34,599 nt of DNA. Source: a virus. A program made the position numbers and the translations under genes. The stretch spans positions 1 to 34,599 of the IMG/VR virus record IMGVR_UViG_3300042564_002201; one strand, 5' to 3'. Shown piece after piece: positions 25,301-33,018 of this stretch. The stretch's first letter is position 1. Every line of letters begins with the position of its first letter. A model generated the notes under the pieces. The model was not told the origin of the DNA, did no database searches, and was given only the letters and a program-made list of their open reading frames with translations.

Positions 25301-26316
25301 TAGAAACCAGACTTGGCTTCTTCTTTAAAGTCATATAAGTATCCATTTTTCCTTAAGAAACCATCGAAATCAACTTCATTAACTATAGGATTGTCACCGT
25401 ATAATTCTTTAATTTCTGAATCTCCATCTTTAATTTTTGAATAGTAAGCATATGGATTTTCTAAATCAAGGTCTCTAGATTTAATAAAATTATCGTAATT
25501 TATTTTAAAAGATTTACTTGATTCTTTTGCTTTCTCTATCGGGTTTTTAGATTGTTGTGCAATCTGCTCCTCAAAGCTTTTGGCTCTTAAGAAATCGCTA
25601 ACACCACCGTCTCCAGTAGATAATTCTAAATCCACAGCTCCAGCTTTTATTAATTCAGATGTAGGAGGAGCTATTCCTTGTTCTTGCTTTTTCTTTATAT
25701 CTTCGTTAATTCCAGTCTGTTTTATAAGCTGAATGTCGGCATTTCTTTTTTGTATGTCACCTACTATTTCTTGAGCATCTTTACTTTTAGGAATCGATAT
25801 AACGTTACCACTTAGATCTTTTTTTACAGAACCGTCAAGCTCCATTTTTAAAGAGCTTCTATCTATGTCTTTTAAGAAAGGAAGTTCACCTTCTTTTTTC
25901 TTTGAAGATACAATCTTCTTTTTTGGCTTCTCTTTGTCTTTTGCGTTTTTATCAGAAACAAGACTCTCTTGAAATGTACTTACTGTATCGCCAAATACAG
26001 AACTACTTGCTCCAACAGAAGATGCCGAAGCCCCAGTTTGAACTGGTTTTCCGCCAACCGATAAAGTACTTTTTTTCTTTGGTGGTTCTTGAGAATCCGA
26101 TTGAGCTACGTCTAAAGTAGTAGTCGTATCTAGATTTTTTTTTTCAACCTCAGCTTCAGAAACAGCTTTCCCTGGATCGTATTTATTTAAAAAAGATTTA
26201 TTAAAATCATTATTATTTGAAAATTCATCCTTTATATATTCTAATCTTTCAGGAGTTAATTCTTGACCGTAGTCAGAATACATTTTTTCAACTAATTTAA
26301 TATCTAATTTTGACAT
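16393..26316 (-). CDS. 3307-aa polyvalent internal virion protein (T7 gp16-like position)
   Basis: Largest gene here. Residues 1-130 lead into a low-complexity S/K/Q-rich linker. Residues 860-1090 and 1885-1985 are predicted coiled coils. Residues 1106-1215 resemble a GNAT-type domain of phage polyvalent proteins (GVAQELLKKAVEAGG, then a NQYEKAGFRVV turn and a PPGWNKE loop). A zinc metalloprotease motif HEYSH is at 1710-1714, with EAMAE (1757-1761) as likely third ligand. Residues 2640-2930 have a helical block with hydrophobic stretches (FLGGFTIGAN near 2855, VNALSGLIWSLF near 2900) and an acidic run near 2915, recalling large polyvalent protein domains. It follows a 183-aa and a 436-aa protein, so it takes the place of T7 gp16, an ejected protein. 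No lysozyme or transglycosylase motif was recognised. Confidence 0.75.
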   Translation of the reverse strand: MSKLDIKLVEKMYSDYGQELTPERLEYIKDEFSNNNDFNKSFLNKYDPGKAVSEAEVEKKNLDTTTTLDVAQSDSQEPPKKKSTLSVGGKPVQTGASASSVGASSSVFGDTVSTFQESLVSDKNAKDKEKPKKKIVSSKKKEGELPFLKDIDRSSLKMELDGSVKKDLSGNVISIPKSKDAQEIVGDIQKRNADIQLIKQTGINEDIKKKQEQGIAPPTSELIKAGAVDLELSTGDGGVSDFLRAKSFEEQIAQQSKNPIEKAKESSKSFKINYDNFIKSRDLDLENPYAYYSKIKDGDSEIKELYGDNPIVNEVDFDGFLRKNGYLYDFKEEAKSGFYTKDSAASNSEYNEELLKEKKLVDYFKLYLEDRVQRDFDKNSALYLKKNPNATIEEIEKNVEKKSIDQNLFDSYIQGNFPAYYKATSEKKKKEAQEYKEYKENKGEFFSWQTGRNILKGLDNTIFKRVNEVSSTVYDLIGFEGISKKLRYKAEEAAFLNPQDRNVSYVSGKKVSFGGNEYLVDSQGNIYDYEIKKRVTDLFDKDAYDSLIDQSKKGKDDYMFSWSGSTIQTTNVVADLGLQVLVTRGFSGASSLMGRGLTKEGLSMLKNIPLSKEMAASGAAQTFMGYSDGLESTLSAAKNAGIPDKEAKELANDAAMKMAGLYLLTSGISPQTKATFNSIKNKTISESIEAYAKNGRKGYLAAMDKGMSKLMEFGKEGTKETTQEIIQQGSTIYGVNRSINEKAGKEIVQEEMTGDELISMIPSTFVAGGIPVMIRMGSNIFSKKDYLSNLDTASNNVDLSNKRLGELLQANAITQDEYNKSKEDLRVYSQNKNKIPKDTSSEIVLDVARGLDEISKLESQKQSLDKAFHPDIDKKIEAKRNEVKQLYSDQKTQEENEQTKLKIEAASILKKEALDSGIKEEDINISSDLINKKAKELYNQKTQQTNEEVTRQTNAEEKPTGINAEQTTSAAQQENVVQLQEEVSKLRSEEVKELKDNVENPDNFITAGKVDANKIAESDNTKAKEIYAKYDKLLKPLLNNIKTQEDAIQKQSTDEGLLQPEQSKMGLQEVEQGNAKQEVVAEQSEEKINNYVSKLESTKASDPDTYWSVSPVTVEDASKSAIIDTEDGAAAVKPDGDIVGVFKKPESKAKGVAQELLKKAVEAGGIKLDNFDGYLTNQYEKAGFRVVSKTPFNEDYAPPGWNKEKHGTPDVVAMVYDPKGELNIEEKTFNDKDTGYDDMIAYRDKLISDQAPKFQKSKIEVDGSTVDLITEDMNSMPEEIAKFDIPSNLTTKEKTNVGSLTERFNDKVKTIKDISELDGVPFIFTISDQLTSGEIKNPFTGNTIDVKGGIGFNMTEGNEGNAWANTTEAEANNMLQRATEVYSKNKDLFDRLWSEGKIPNGHVPMAVIKMGQTSIKSNEALFRFASDTFKKRFSKAKRIAAKNGLLKDLKSAKDIDQDVIDFVEKQNTIDEVLDNIKELGISKRPDITRFVFTGDVKLGAKTTPGKPKSNAGSALVGENKDDYKYVHLQTINNLISEPATASIPDSHIVSVVGVDVLNPSVTKVDHQNYPFGVKGQLIGVLESPVHAADVFPEMYSKSIYLQKENKAGVPTSPETAVRQSVAAGGAVAGIKAFRGAKIATKMTELQKLLGKLKLAFPSVTVVDTQEEFLKELENPNVKRFVKDGDVVYGFTKDGKVFLNPEVANSNTAMHEYSHIWTGFLKENNPVLLNKGYSLLEGTSILNDKIAQFGDNELARDEAMAELIANKGETIIEASVKSKFKNWLNAVFNYVKANFKSFDKMSATELQNLNLNQFLDGALSSLLGGKEITSKEIKGIGVKFSKEGGKKKLSDQIKKVVGIKPKATEQKRINKAFGVGVATQKVETQAQKDKTKLVKEELSDLNKQFKDVVSALTTVKNIEQKEKLEKQKVKIQEKIDQIKDLKIELSDAKKEIQEVFSSAKEALKIEKDRNKVINDLKDKVNTFIRVAVKDLNSGDIGKRAITSIASKVQDVTDQNFEEKLGEVNDILDNLYTNRDVNKAKSDKKKAFKNVMSGKVGKLADRGDRAKVMASKIVNFALLDPSTLKKVLNDSDFGLYTDYISNLAERKDALSDTDLKSYNDLYDSIAAPYKKHTDKVNEIQGKIDSNQGLSESEKSFVDKNKSDFYEKEDVAEKEEADENRRAKKAAEVLKKKNQIKSFIPFMKDVFEQSIAEKGSLEWKILSTLVSLDESDVDAMPDTMLSNAINAMTSMVENDVIPTYAEDLYRYTVKSKAKKLFLDTVAKAGKGGLYSTKVGRAALKVREILGNPITTIRGIKNGDLNAELLDKRIKMFRLSAIDAALKIYGNTPIFDGIMSVLGKGMSNLASTEAKAEEALLNAKRLIDKKSKNPQESYMKITYHLIDMMAKNNQGTTSDVDAIEYFEKTISDPNSKIRENKKALKVVEDFVSKIKSNNNVVELTPEEAAAANAIRIVLEENQMSAYEANLFQNANAAPMISEYFPVSNSLKSQTETDLTNMQARFGIGGTVSTKSGNLEEKSGKAHPIDMNPFTTVFSSIKNTAVQFNLRSEYLGISNGLQEAINDAVSNKDRDSELFLNGIQKALQSEFDLIINGSSFVSNDLTDSIFNAIDRTFYQVMLGSVISRSVDFTGNLVQLASLNPKLLTSGNKIVKDIKGIKEAGESESELLRKFYKNAEASDINKMISAKSSSTERTEFLNKGINKSVLTKGLPLSNIFTRAKAKAIDPIDEKLSGINEGLISISDVKPYGIAWNSIFRDAFLSETGEEVSVEKIARGDKKYLKDNKDAIAKASNKANRESADLFGSTNPFEKQIGIMEVTAGKKNSRNPLSALVNRAKYFLGGFTIGANTSMTTAINTFVENRDPREARKALGGAVRIGMYTATVNALSGLIWSLFKGDDDDEDKLVESFDRLAEDDKFIKKMNNLFLDFPIQKDRDGNQVELSVEDFKKYNELRDELLSNKDFKNAYDTYYKYINRDLFDNAVRLKANELNSSKEKLFKSDITMFFDEIKKGFPKTDEEIIRAFAIMHSNEGSKLFTREEVDGYILDLENHMSKIGFLDKRALRSANSQIDRMIVNETALLLSDHRNSSASDIIVEEGAKLLMGLMFPRSNNIVKGGYNYLAEGANKMIIQSRRGDRGYDLYKDMIFQPIVKTGLSDKSQGVVKEAIQVLNPALKDLLKKDNADASTVSMLRYIKTIGTLGLNDFNKINSKMKNDEIYQKTNGKFKENIIKDIAKNKVDIIREVTDKEGIESDAKERGAYKSRVLPGIDSTEVKSKLPSYMNKKDLKINGRSIE

Positions 26317-26341
26317 ATGTCTTTATTTAATTTTATTATTT

Positions 26342-27652
26342 TTATAAGAAAAGCTCGTTTTTAAAATCTTCGATTGTTTGTAAGTTTTTACCAAAAGCAG
26401 AGTTATATGTAGCCTTGAATTTATCGAATTCATCTGAATTTTGCTTAAACCACTTGGTTGTTTTATTTGATTCTGATATTCCAGCAGATGTTCCTTCTCC
26501 TGTTAGGCTTTCTTTTCCAGAAGCAGAATACAATATTCCAATATAAAGTTGTCCATTTCCTGGATTATATAAAACCCTATCCATAGGCATACCTCCAACA
26601 GTAAGTGTTTTTCCACTTGAATTACTTATGGTTACTGTTTTAGCTCCAGTTAATGGTTCGCTAGCAGCTCCTTCTGGTTTAATACTTTCAGGCAAATATA
26701 AAGCTGGCGGCCCTGGTTTGATTGCATCTTTACCTCCAGATCCACCTCTTCCGCTTTTTTTATCTATAGATATATTTACCTCTTCAGCATAAGCATCTTT
26801 GAAGTTTTTTTCAAAATACGCTTTGGCAGCATCTTTCTCTTCTTTTGTATATGCATTAGCTCTTGTTTCAAACTTATCAATAGTAGTTCCAAAATGAGCC
26901 ATAGCTCTATCGTCTTTTGTCAAGTCTTCAGCTCTCTTTGATATTCTACCAAGAACCCTAGGGTTATTCAATAGATCGATAGTTTCAATAGTGCCTGTTT
27001 TTCCAGACGATGCTATTTCTTTTTCAATTTCATCCAACTTAAATGTACTTGCAAATAGCTTTGCCTCTTTTGTTGGTTCGTATACATAAGGAAGTCTTAT
27101 TTTATTTAAGTATTGAGCTACAGTTATCTCTTTCTCTAAAACTTCTTTTTTCTCTGGGTCAGCATAAATCGTATATCTAATATCTCCATTGCCTTTATCT
27201 ACAATATCAACATTAGCTGAGTTAAGATTTGTAATCAAATCCTTTGCTCTACTTACATAAGTAGGGTCATATTTGCTTTCATTATCAAATATCTCCTTCA
27301 ATGTTGCATTAGCTTGTTTTACAGCATTTCCTTCTGTAGACAAGTCATCTATCAATAGCTTAGCCTCATTTAGTTTACCTTCTTTTTTTAACTGAGCAAA
27401 TCTGTCTCTTTTTTGAGCTAATATTTCAAATCTCTTTACATTAAAAGCATCTATATTAAGGGTTTCCTGATCACCTAAAGAAAGCTTATCTAATCTATCC
27501 TGCTTTTCTTTATCTGCTTTTGCCTTAGCAGCCTTAGCAGCCTTATCTTCAGCATCCATCTTGTCAAATTGGTCTTTAACCATTTTACCAAAATCTGGGC
27601 CTTGAATTGGTTGCACTTGAGCGTATGTTCCTACTTTACCTACTACTGCCAT
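26342..27652 (-). CDS. putative internal virion protein (T7 gp15-like position)
   Basis: 436 aa. The N-terminus starts with VGKVGTYAQVQPIQGPDFGK, then an Ala/Lys-rich coiled coil (residues 24-55), helical regions to about 280 and a Gly-rich segment (GRGGSGG) before a beta-rich C-terminus. Neither a signal peptide nor a catalytic motif is visible. It sits between the 183-aa and 3307-aa genes, the place of T7 gp15, a component of the ejected core. The identification is positional. Confidence 0.55.
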   Translation of the reverse strand: MAVVGKVGTYAQVQPIQGPDFGKMVKDQFDKMDAEDKAAKAAKAKADKEKQDRLDKLSLGDQETLNIDAFNVKRFEILAQKRDRFAQLKKEGKLNEAKLLIDDLSTEGNAVKQANATLKEIFDNESKYDPTYVSRAKDLITNLNSANVDIVDKGNGDIRYTIYADPEKKEVLEKEITVAQYLNKIRLPYVYEPTKEAKLFASTFKLDEIEKEIASSGKTGTIETIDLLNNPRVLGRISKRAEDLTKDDRAMAHFGTTIDKFETRANAYTKEEKDAAKAYFEKNFKDAYAEEVNISIDKKSGRGGSGGKDAIKPGPPALYLPESIKPEGAASEPLTGAKTVTISNSSGKTLTVGGMPMDRVLYNPGNGQLYIGILYSASGKESLTGEGTSAGISESNKTTKWFKQNSDEFDKFKATYNSAFGKNLQTIEDFKNELFL

Positions 27653-27654
27653 AA

Positions 27655-28206
27655 TTATTCCGTTAAAAGTTCTCCTGTCTCAGGATCGTATTTATTCTTT
27701 TTCTTTCCAAGATATCCCAATCCAGAAATACCTGTTTGAGCTATACCACCAATACCTTGAAACATCATTTGATTTCCAGCATTGTATTGAGATGACAAGC
27801 CAGATATATCTTGTTGCTCTCTTTGCTCTTGCATAGCTCTTATGTTTGATTGATCTTGAGCGAAGAATTGGTCTATTCTTTCTTGCTTTGTATCAAGGTC
27901 CGCAGCTATTTGTCTATTTGTTTGCTGATTTCCAGCCTCTACACGACCTAAACCAGCAATAACACCTCTAGATCCAATAGCCTTTAATGCTTCAGTTTGA
28001 GATGCTGACATTCTTTGAGCTTCTTCTCTTAACAAATCAGAACCAAGAGTGGACACCTTCATACCCTCAGCTGAGTTTGTTAGTTCTTGTCTGTCATAAT
28101 TATTTAACGCATTCTTTGCGTCTCTAGCGTTTTGAGCGCCTTTTATTGCCTGATAAGCTGAACCTAAAAGTCCAATTCCAACCATTGCTGCTGTAGCTGC
28201 TGCCAT
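27655..28206 (-). CDS. putative internal virion protein (T7 gp14-like)
   Basis: 183 aa. It opens with a hydrophobic, Ala/Gly-rich segment (residues 2-23, AATAAMVGIGLLGSAYQAI), continues with Gln/Ala-rich helices (ASQTEALKAIGSRG ... QERIDQFFAQDQ), and closes with a Gly/Ile-rich segment (FQGIGGIAQTGISGLGYLG). This is like T7 gp14 (196 aa), which is ejected and inserts into the outer membrane. Two base pairs separate it from the next gene. Confidence 0.65.
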   Translation of the reverse strand: MAAATAAMVGIGLLGSAYQAIKGAQNARDAKNALNNYDRQELTNSAEGMKVSTLGSDLLREEAQRMSASQTEALKAIGSRGVIAGLGRVEAGNQQTNRQIAADLDTKQERIDQFFAQDQSNIRAMQEQREQQDISGLSSQYNAGNQMMFQGIGGIAQTGISGLGYLGKKKNKYDPETGELLTE

Positions 28207-28210
28207 ATTT

Positions 28211-28618
28211 TTATAATATTTTTATTAATTCTGTCGTTCCTTTTGTTCCTTCAATGAAACCTATTTTTTTGTACTTGTTTATTAAATTCTCGTTTTTAAG
28301 AGAAGAAAATATAGCTAAATACCCTAACTCTCTTGCTGAGGAAGAAAGTTCCTCTAATACCTTTAAAATAGCTTCTTCCCTTTCTTCAGAACTTGTTTTC
28401 GGATTTGTTACAATATACTCGATCCAACACATAGCTGAATTTGTTTCATATAAGAATCCAGCTGCTAAATCTTTACCATTATGTGAAGCAATTAAACCAT
28501 TAAAAGAGCCTTGTTGATACTGTGGTAAAGACGGTATCGAAGGGGCTGGAAATCTCCAAAAACCCCACCAATCCTTTAGTGTCTCGTAGTCAGTATGTTC
28601 TGCAATTCTAATATCCAT
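28211..28618 (-). CDS. GNAT-fold protein (T7 gp13-like position)
   Basis: 135 aa. IRIAEHTDYETLKDWWGFWRFP, then a beta part (GKDLAAGFLYETNSAMCWIEYIVTN), then a helix (EEAILKVLEELSSSARELGY) and KKIGFIEGTKGTTELIKIL fit a small GNAT acetyltransferase fold. T7 gp13 has the same size and fold type and the same place between the nozzle and the internal core genes. The catalytic status is unclear. The acetyl-CoA loop is weak, so a structural role is as likely. A promoter box lies four bases before its ATG. Confidence 0.7.
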   Translation of the reverse strand: MDIRIAEHTDYETLKDWWGFWRFPAPSIPSLPQYQQGSFNGLIASHNGKDLAAGFLYETNSAMCWIEYIVTNPKTSSEEREEAILKVLEELSSSARELGYLAIFSSLKNENLINKYKKIGFIEGTKGTTELIKIL

Positions 28619-28622
28619 ATTG

Positions 28623-28630
28623 CAAAGATA
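28623..28630 (-). promoter_or_regulatory. -7 promoter box immediately before the GNAT-like gene
   Basis: On the - strand TATCTTTG (reverse of 28623-28630) matches TAnnTTTG. Only four bases separate it from the ATG at 28618. A start point 4-6 bases after the box would fall on the ATG itself, giving a leaderless or nearly leaderless mRNA. No TTG at proper spacing is seen. Confidence 0.6.
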
Positions 28631-28636
28631 AAGTAT

Positions 28637-31600
28637 TTATTCAAATGATTTTGATACCTCCGAATTAATTGCGTATATCTCAGATCTTGTTGTGGAGTCT
28701 AATGTTCCACTAATATTCATATAATATCCTAATATTCCAGATGTCTCTATACTTGCTAACTTAGATGACAGTATAAAATCTCCAACAGATAAACCTGCAA
28801 CGGTATTTAATACTATATAATTATCTTCGATAAGAAGTATTGTCCCTATTGGTGAGAGTGACGTATTGTATACGATATCTCCAACACTGATAGTATTTGG
28901 TATATGACTTAAAAATAAATTAATACCAGTTATTTGATTTATTGTTCCAAGACCAGTTACTGATACAGCACTTGTGTCTACAGTATTATTACCTCTTATG
29001 TATGCATAGTAAACACCTTCTTTTTTCTTGAAATCAGCTTGATTTATGTATCCACTTTGTAGATCTGTTGTAGCCTGTATATCCCAAGCATTATCACTCT
29101 CTATTGATATGTTTTTAAATATCTTTCTAGTTGATGGGTCTTGTGATATATTTACCTTAAAGTTACTAGCCGTTCTTGTTCCATAAAACGTATTGTACGA
29201 ACCTCTATTGTGAAGATATACAGCTCCATTTTTAAATGTAATAAACTCATTATTAAGTTTAATCATATAGTCAGGATTGTATGTAACCTTAGTCAAGAAA
29301 CCTTGGTCTTCTTCAGAATATAACCAAGTAACATATTGGTTTCCGTTATACTTAATATTTAATACATAAGTATCATAAAAAGAATCATAACTACCTATAA
29401 TGTTGTTTATGGTATTATCTCTAAATAGCTGCTTGAAATAATCAGTCATTCCTTTTTTAGATATCTCCTCTAAACCATTTGAATCATTTAATCTAAGAAC
29501 GACTCCTCTTTTAGTATCAGTAAAGAATTTATTTGTTCCATAATCAACAAAGCTTTCTGGATGGAAAGATATTCCATAGTCTCCAGCGTAAATAACTTGT
29601 TGCCCTAATACATCTTCTATTCTAGATAAATTTGTTGTTGCGTCAGTATTGTACAATACATCTTTACCATATAAAACTTTACTAACTCTATCCTCTTGAA
29701 TTACAAGTATATCTGTTTGGTCAGATGATAATCTAACAATAGGACCGTACTTCTTCTCTAAGTCATCTTTGTAGTTAGCCAATGAAAGATTAAATTCATT
29801 AAGTCTATTTACGTTTGTACTTTCTTGATATACACCAGAATAAGTTAAATCAGCATATCTATTAACTTGTCTATACACATCTTCACTTACAGCATTTACT
29901 GAATAATCTATATTTAAGAAGCTTGTATTCATTTCATCTCTAACAGATATACTTTCAACACCATTACCAAAGCAATAACAATTAAATAATTCAGTTAATG
30001 AATGATTAGTGAATTGGTATTGACCGTTAGTAATAGTATAAGTTGTTGGAACCTCTACATATATATCAGAATCACTTTCTAATGGAGTCGTTTCAAAAAC
30101 TGGTACCTCAGAAGTTGTTATATAAACATCTGTTTTAGTTCTTATGTAGTTTCCTGAAGAACTTGGGTTTACCAAAGGTTTAAAGCCAACTTTTGTTCTA
30201 CTCAAATCATTAGAACCCCATCTATAGTCTAATTCAGCATCTCCATTTATGTACTCTAAAAATGCTTGTGAAGGAGCGATAACGGCTTCAAACATTTCTC
30301 TGAAGTCTGTGTAATCTTGGGTTATGTAATACTTTTGGTCAATTGAATTTCTAAACTGACTTGCTCCAGCTATTCTATTGCAATAAGAAACAAACCTAAC
30401 AATATTTCCAGCAGAAAAAGATACATCAGTACCATCGGTATATTCAATGTCTTTTGAGTATACGTGGTATGGATTTATATATTTTCCTCTAGTGCCTAAG
30501 TATTCTAAGAAGTCATTATCATTGGTTTCTAAATCAAAGTTTCCATTCTTTATTTTAAAATAAAAACCAGATTCTGAATCAGTTTTAATTTCATCTTTCT
30601 CGTAAAACTTAGCCTCTAATACTTTAACTTTAACAAAGCTATCTAAAGGACCTCTTAAGTCAGCCTTAAGTATTAAATAATCCCCTTCTTTTACTTTGCT
30701 TTTGTTATCTCCAATTAATTTAACATAAGTATGTATATAATCATTATACATAACAGGAGAATATATTACATCATATTTACCTCTGTTATATTTTACTGCA
30801 AACTTGTAGTACTTAGCCCAAGTTGGTGGTGTGCCTATTGTAGTTACTTTTAACACATTTTGAGTGTCAGAGTTTTCAGCTGGTATGTATACTCCATTGT
30901 TTTTCGCATCAATAACCGTAGTCTTTCTACCCTCTTCATCTAAGAAAACCATTCCTATTTCGTAATCCCTTGAAGAGTGCATACTAGTGAACAACGTCAA
31001 TGAAGAGTAATTTACCTTTATGTAATTACATAAGATATAATCTATTTTTGTCAATGTAACTCCAGATGGCTCTTCAACTTCTATTGTTTTGTAAGGCATT
31101 TCAACAGTTACAAACTCTCCTGAATAGTTTGGAGTTATTGTAGCTGGAACAAATGACAATATAGAACTTGATGGTAATTGATTTACTGGGTTGTTTACAA
31201 TAGCAGTAAAGAAGTCTTCAAGAGATTGTGTAAAGTTTGAGTTGTCAATAAGGTCTTGAAAAGACGCATAAGTATTTGTTACAGTATATGTAAATATATA
31301 GTTTTCAGCTAGAGGTGTATTGAACAAGTAAGCTAAATATATATTAAAATCAAAAGAAAATTGACTACCTTGAGTTAATGAAAAATTACTCATATCAATA
31401 TCAAAAACACTTAACGGAACAACGTTACCTTCTTGTGTGTTTGAGTTTATTGTATTTTTCTTTGAAACCAAATAATAATCGTTAGTATCAAATCCTTTTC
31501 TTGAAATATATCCAGAGCTTAATATTACACAATCTATTTGAGCAGTATATAATGCTGGCTCAGAAGACCTAACAACTACATATACTTCACTCGATTCAGA

Positions 31601-33004
31601 TGGGGCTTTATTGGCCTGACCAAAATCTCCTTCATCACTTATGACTCCAGACGGTATTGTAAAAGTCTCTTCAAGAACACCATCTACATACATATCACAA
31701 ATCAACTCAACATCAGAAAAAGTATCCTCTTTCTTTATCAATATTGTTTGAAGAAATGATTTTGTTGTACCAGTTGTATTTGTGAATGTAATTACATTTG
31801 TTGTGTAATTCATAGATATACCAGCTCCTAATGATTCTATAGGCACTTCAGATGATTCTCCCCAAAAATCAACAACATTAGTTGTGTTACTTGCGTATAT
31901 TTTATTTTCTATTTCGTTGTCTTGTATGTCGTATGTATTTACTTGTGAAGACTCAAAGTCAACAGTAAAGTCAATTTTACTATCTATATCTCTTCCTTCA
32001 ATGTAATTACCATATACTAATCTGTTTCCTATTCTTGCTTGTGTATTAGCCGTCAATGGAACATTATCAAAGCTTCTGAAGTATTGCTCTTCAGATATTA
32101 CACTATATACTTTGTATTTATTAAACAAGAAAGACTCTGAAGCATTATTTCCCCATCCTTCATCTTGTTTATTTAGTTTTATTATTGAGTATACATTATT
32201 GCTATTCGATAATTTAAAAACCAACTCTATATCTTTAACGCTTCTGTGTCCAGTATTAAATGATATATCAAATGCTTTTGAATTATTTTGCATAGCTGTA
32301 TTTGTACTCGTCAAAAGGTCTACCTCAAAGTTTCCTGGAGTAAATACATATGGACTCCAAGATGAAAATGCAGAATAATGACCATCATCATATCTATATC
32401 TATATGCAAAAGATAAAAACTTATCAGCTATAAAACTCATAAAGTCATCATTTGATATTTGAGTTTGAGCAACAGATGGAGCGAATATAGGAGATGGTTT
32501 CATAACAGAAATTTCTACTTCATCAAATCCATTTATAGCATATGTCTTAGCTCTTTCAATTCCAACTATTCTAGGCGGATTAAATCCATCTGTCCAAGCT
32601 ATTAACGAATCTCCCTCAACACCAACAAATATATCTATGTGTGATATTCTGTGGTTTAAACTAAAATTCAAAACACCAGTTGTAGCAGTTGACTGAAGAA
32701 CCCTCTCTACTGTATTATTAGATAAGTTGTATTGATATACGTAGTCGTATGTATTTGAGTGTGCAAAAAAGAATACTCTTTCATTGCTATCATCGGCAAT
32801 ACTTCCTATTACTACAGCGCCAGCATCGTTTAATGTTGAAACTAATGTGTTTCCAAATACATTTTTACCGACACCCATACCGCTAGAATCTTCAGATGTA
32901 ACCATAAAATTGGTTGCATCGGTCATCTGGCCATTAGGAGTTAGTCTTTCGTCTAAATCTTTATTGATTGTGGCCTTTAGGAAATTATTTTGAATTTTGG
33001 TCAT
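28637..33004 (-). CDS. tail nozzle / stabilisation-like protein (T7 gp12-like position)
   Basis: 1455 aa, nearly all beta. The N-terminus ATINKDLDERLTPNGQM and TDATNFMV (residues 10-34) resembles the opening of nozzle proteins, which say the protein should be laid on the portal complex. The middle has many beta repeats. The C-terminus has KIFKNISIES and FKKKEGVYYAYIRG (about residues 1290-1340), as in crAss-like stabilisation proteins. It would form the distal tail tube or nozzle. Its place between the tubular-type gene and the GNAT-like gene fits T7 gp12 (794 aa), but it is much longer. Confidence 0.7.
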   Translation of the reverse strand: MTKIQNNFLKATINKDLDERLTPNGQMTDATNFMVTSEDSSGMGVGKNVFGNTLVSTLNDAGAVVIGSIADDSNERVFFFAHSNTYDYVYQYNLSNNTVERVLQSTATTGVLNFSLNHRISHIDIFVGVEGDSLIAWTDGFNPPRIVGIERAKTYAINGFDEVEISVMKPSPIFAPSVAQTQISNDDFMSFIADKFLSFAYRYRYDDGHYSAFSSWSPYVFTPGNFEVDLLTSTNTAMQNNSKAFDISFNTGHRSVKDIELVFKLSNSNNVYSIIKLNKQDEGWGNNASESFLFNKYKVYSVISEEQYFRSFDNVPLTANTQARIGNRLVYGNYIEGRDIDSKIDFTVDFESSQVNTYDIQDNEIENKIYASNTTNVVDFWGESSEVPIESLGAGISMNYTTNVITFTNTTGTTKSFLQTILIKKEDTFSDVELICDMYVDGVLEETFTIPSGVISDEGDFGQANKAPSESSEVYVVVRSSEPALYTAQIDCVILSSGYISRKGFDTNDYYLVSKKNTINSNTQEGNVVPLSVFDIDMSNFSLTQGSQFSFDFNIYLAYLFNTPLAENYIFTYTVTNTYASFQDLIDNSNFTQSLEDFFTAIVNNPVNQLPSSSILSFVPATITPNYSGEFVTVEMPYKTIEVEEPSGVTLTKIDYILCNYIKVNYSSLTLFTSMHSSRDYEIGMVFLDEEGRKTTVIDAKNNGVYIPAENSDTQNVLKVTTIGTPPTWAKYYKFAVKYNRGKYDVIYSPVMYNDYIHTYVKLIGDNKSKVKEGDYLILKADLRGPLDSFVKVKVLEAKFYEKDEIKTDSESGFYFKIKNGNFDLETNDNDFLEYLGTRGKYINPYHVYSKDIEYTDGTDVSFSAGNIVRFVSYCNRIAGASQFRNSIDQKYYITQDYTDFREMFEAVIAPSQAFLEYINGDAELDYRWGSNDLSRTKVGFKPLVNPSSSGNYIRTKTDVYITTSEVPVFETTPLESDSDIYVEVPTTYTITNGQYQFTNHSLTELFNCYCFGNGVESISVRDEMNTSFLNIDYSVNAVSEDVYRQVNRYADLTYSGVYQESTNVNRLNEFNLSLANYKDDLEKKYGPIVRLSSDQTDILVIQEDRVSKVLYGKDVLYNTDATTNLSRIEDVLGQQVIYAGDYGISFHPESFVDYGTNKFFTDTKRGVVLRLNDSNGLEEISKKGMTDYFKQLFRDNTINNIIGSYDSFYDTYVLNIKYNGNQYVTWLYSEEDQGFLTKVTYNPDYMIKLNNEFITFKNGAVYLHNRGSYNTFYGTRTASNFKVNISQDPSTRKIFKNISIESDNAWDIQATTDLQSGYINQADFKKKEGVYYAYIRGNNTVDTSAVSVTGLGTINQITGINLFLSHIPNTISVGDIVYNTSLSPIGTILLIEDNYIVLNTVAGLSVGDFILSSKLASIETSGILGYYMNISGTLDSTTRSEIYAINSEVSKSFE

Positions 33005-33018
33005 TTAATATTTCTTTT

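Noticed and set aside
16393-26316. crAss-type virion RNA polymerase in the giant gene
   Set aside because: Position after tail genes suggested it, but I find no DxDxD-like catalytic acid cluster; HExxH, GNAT-like and polyvalent-type segments fit an internal virion protein better.
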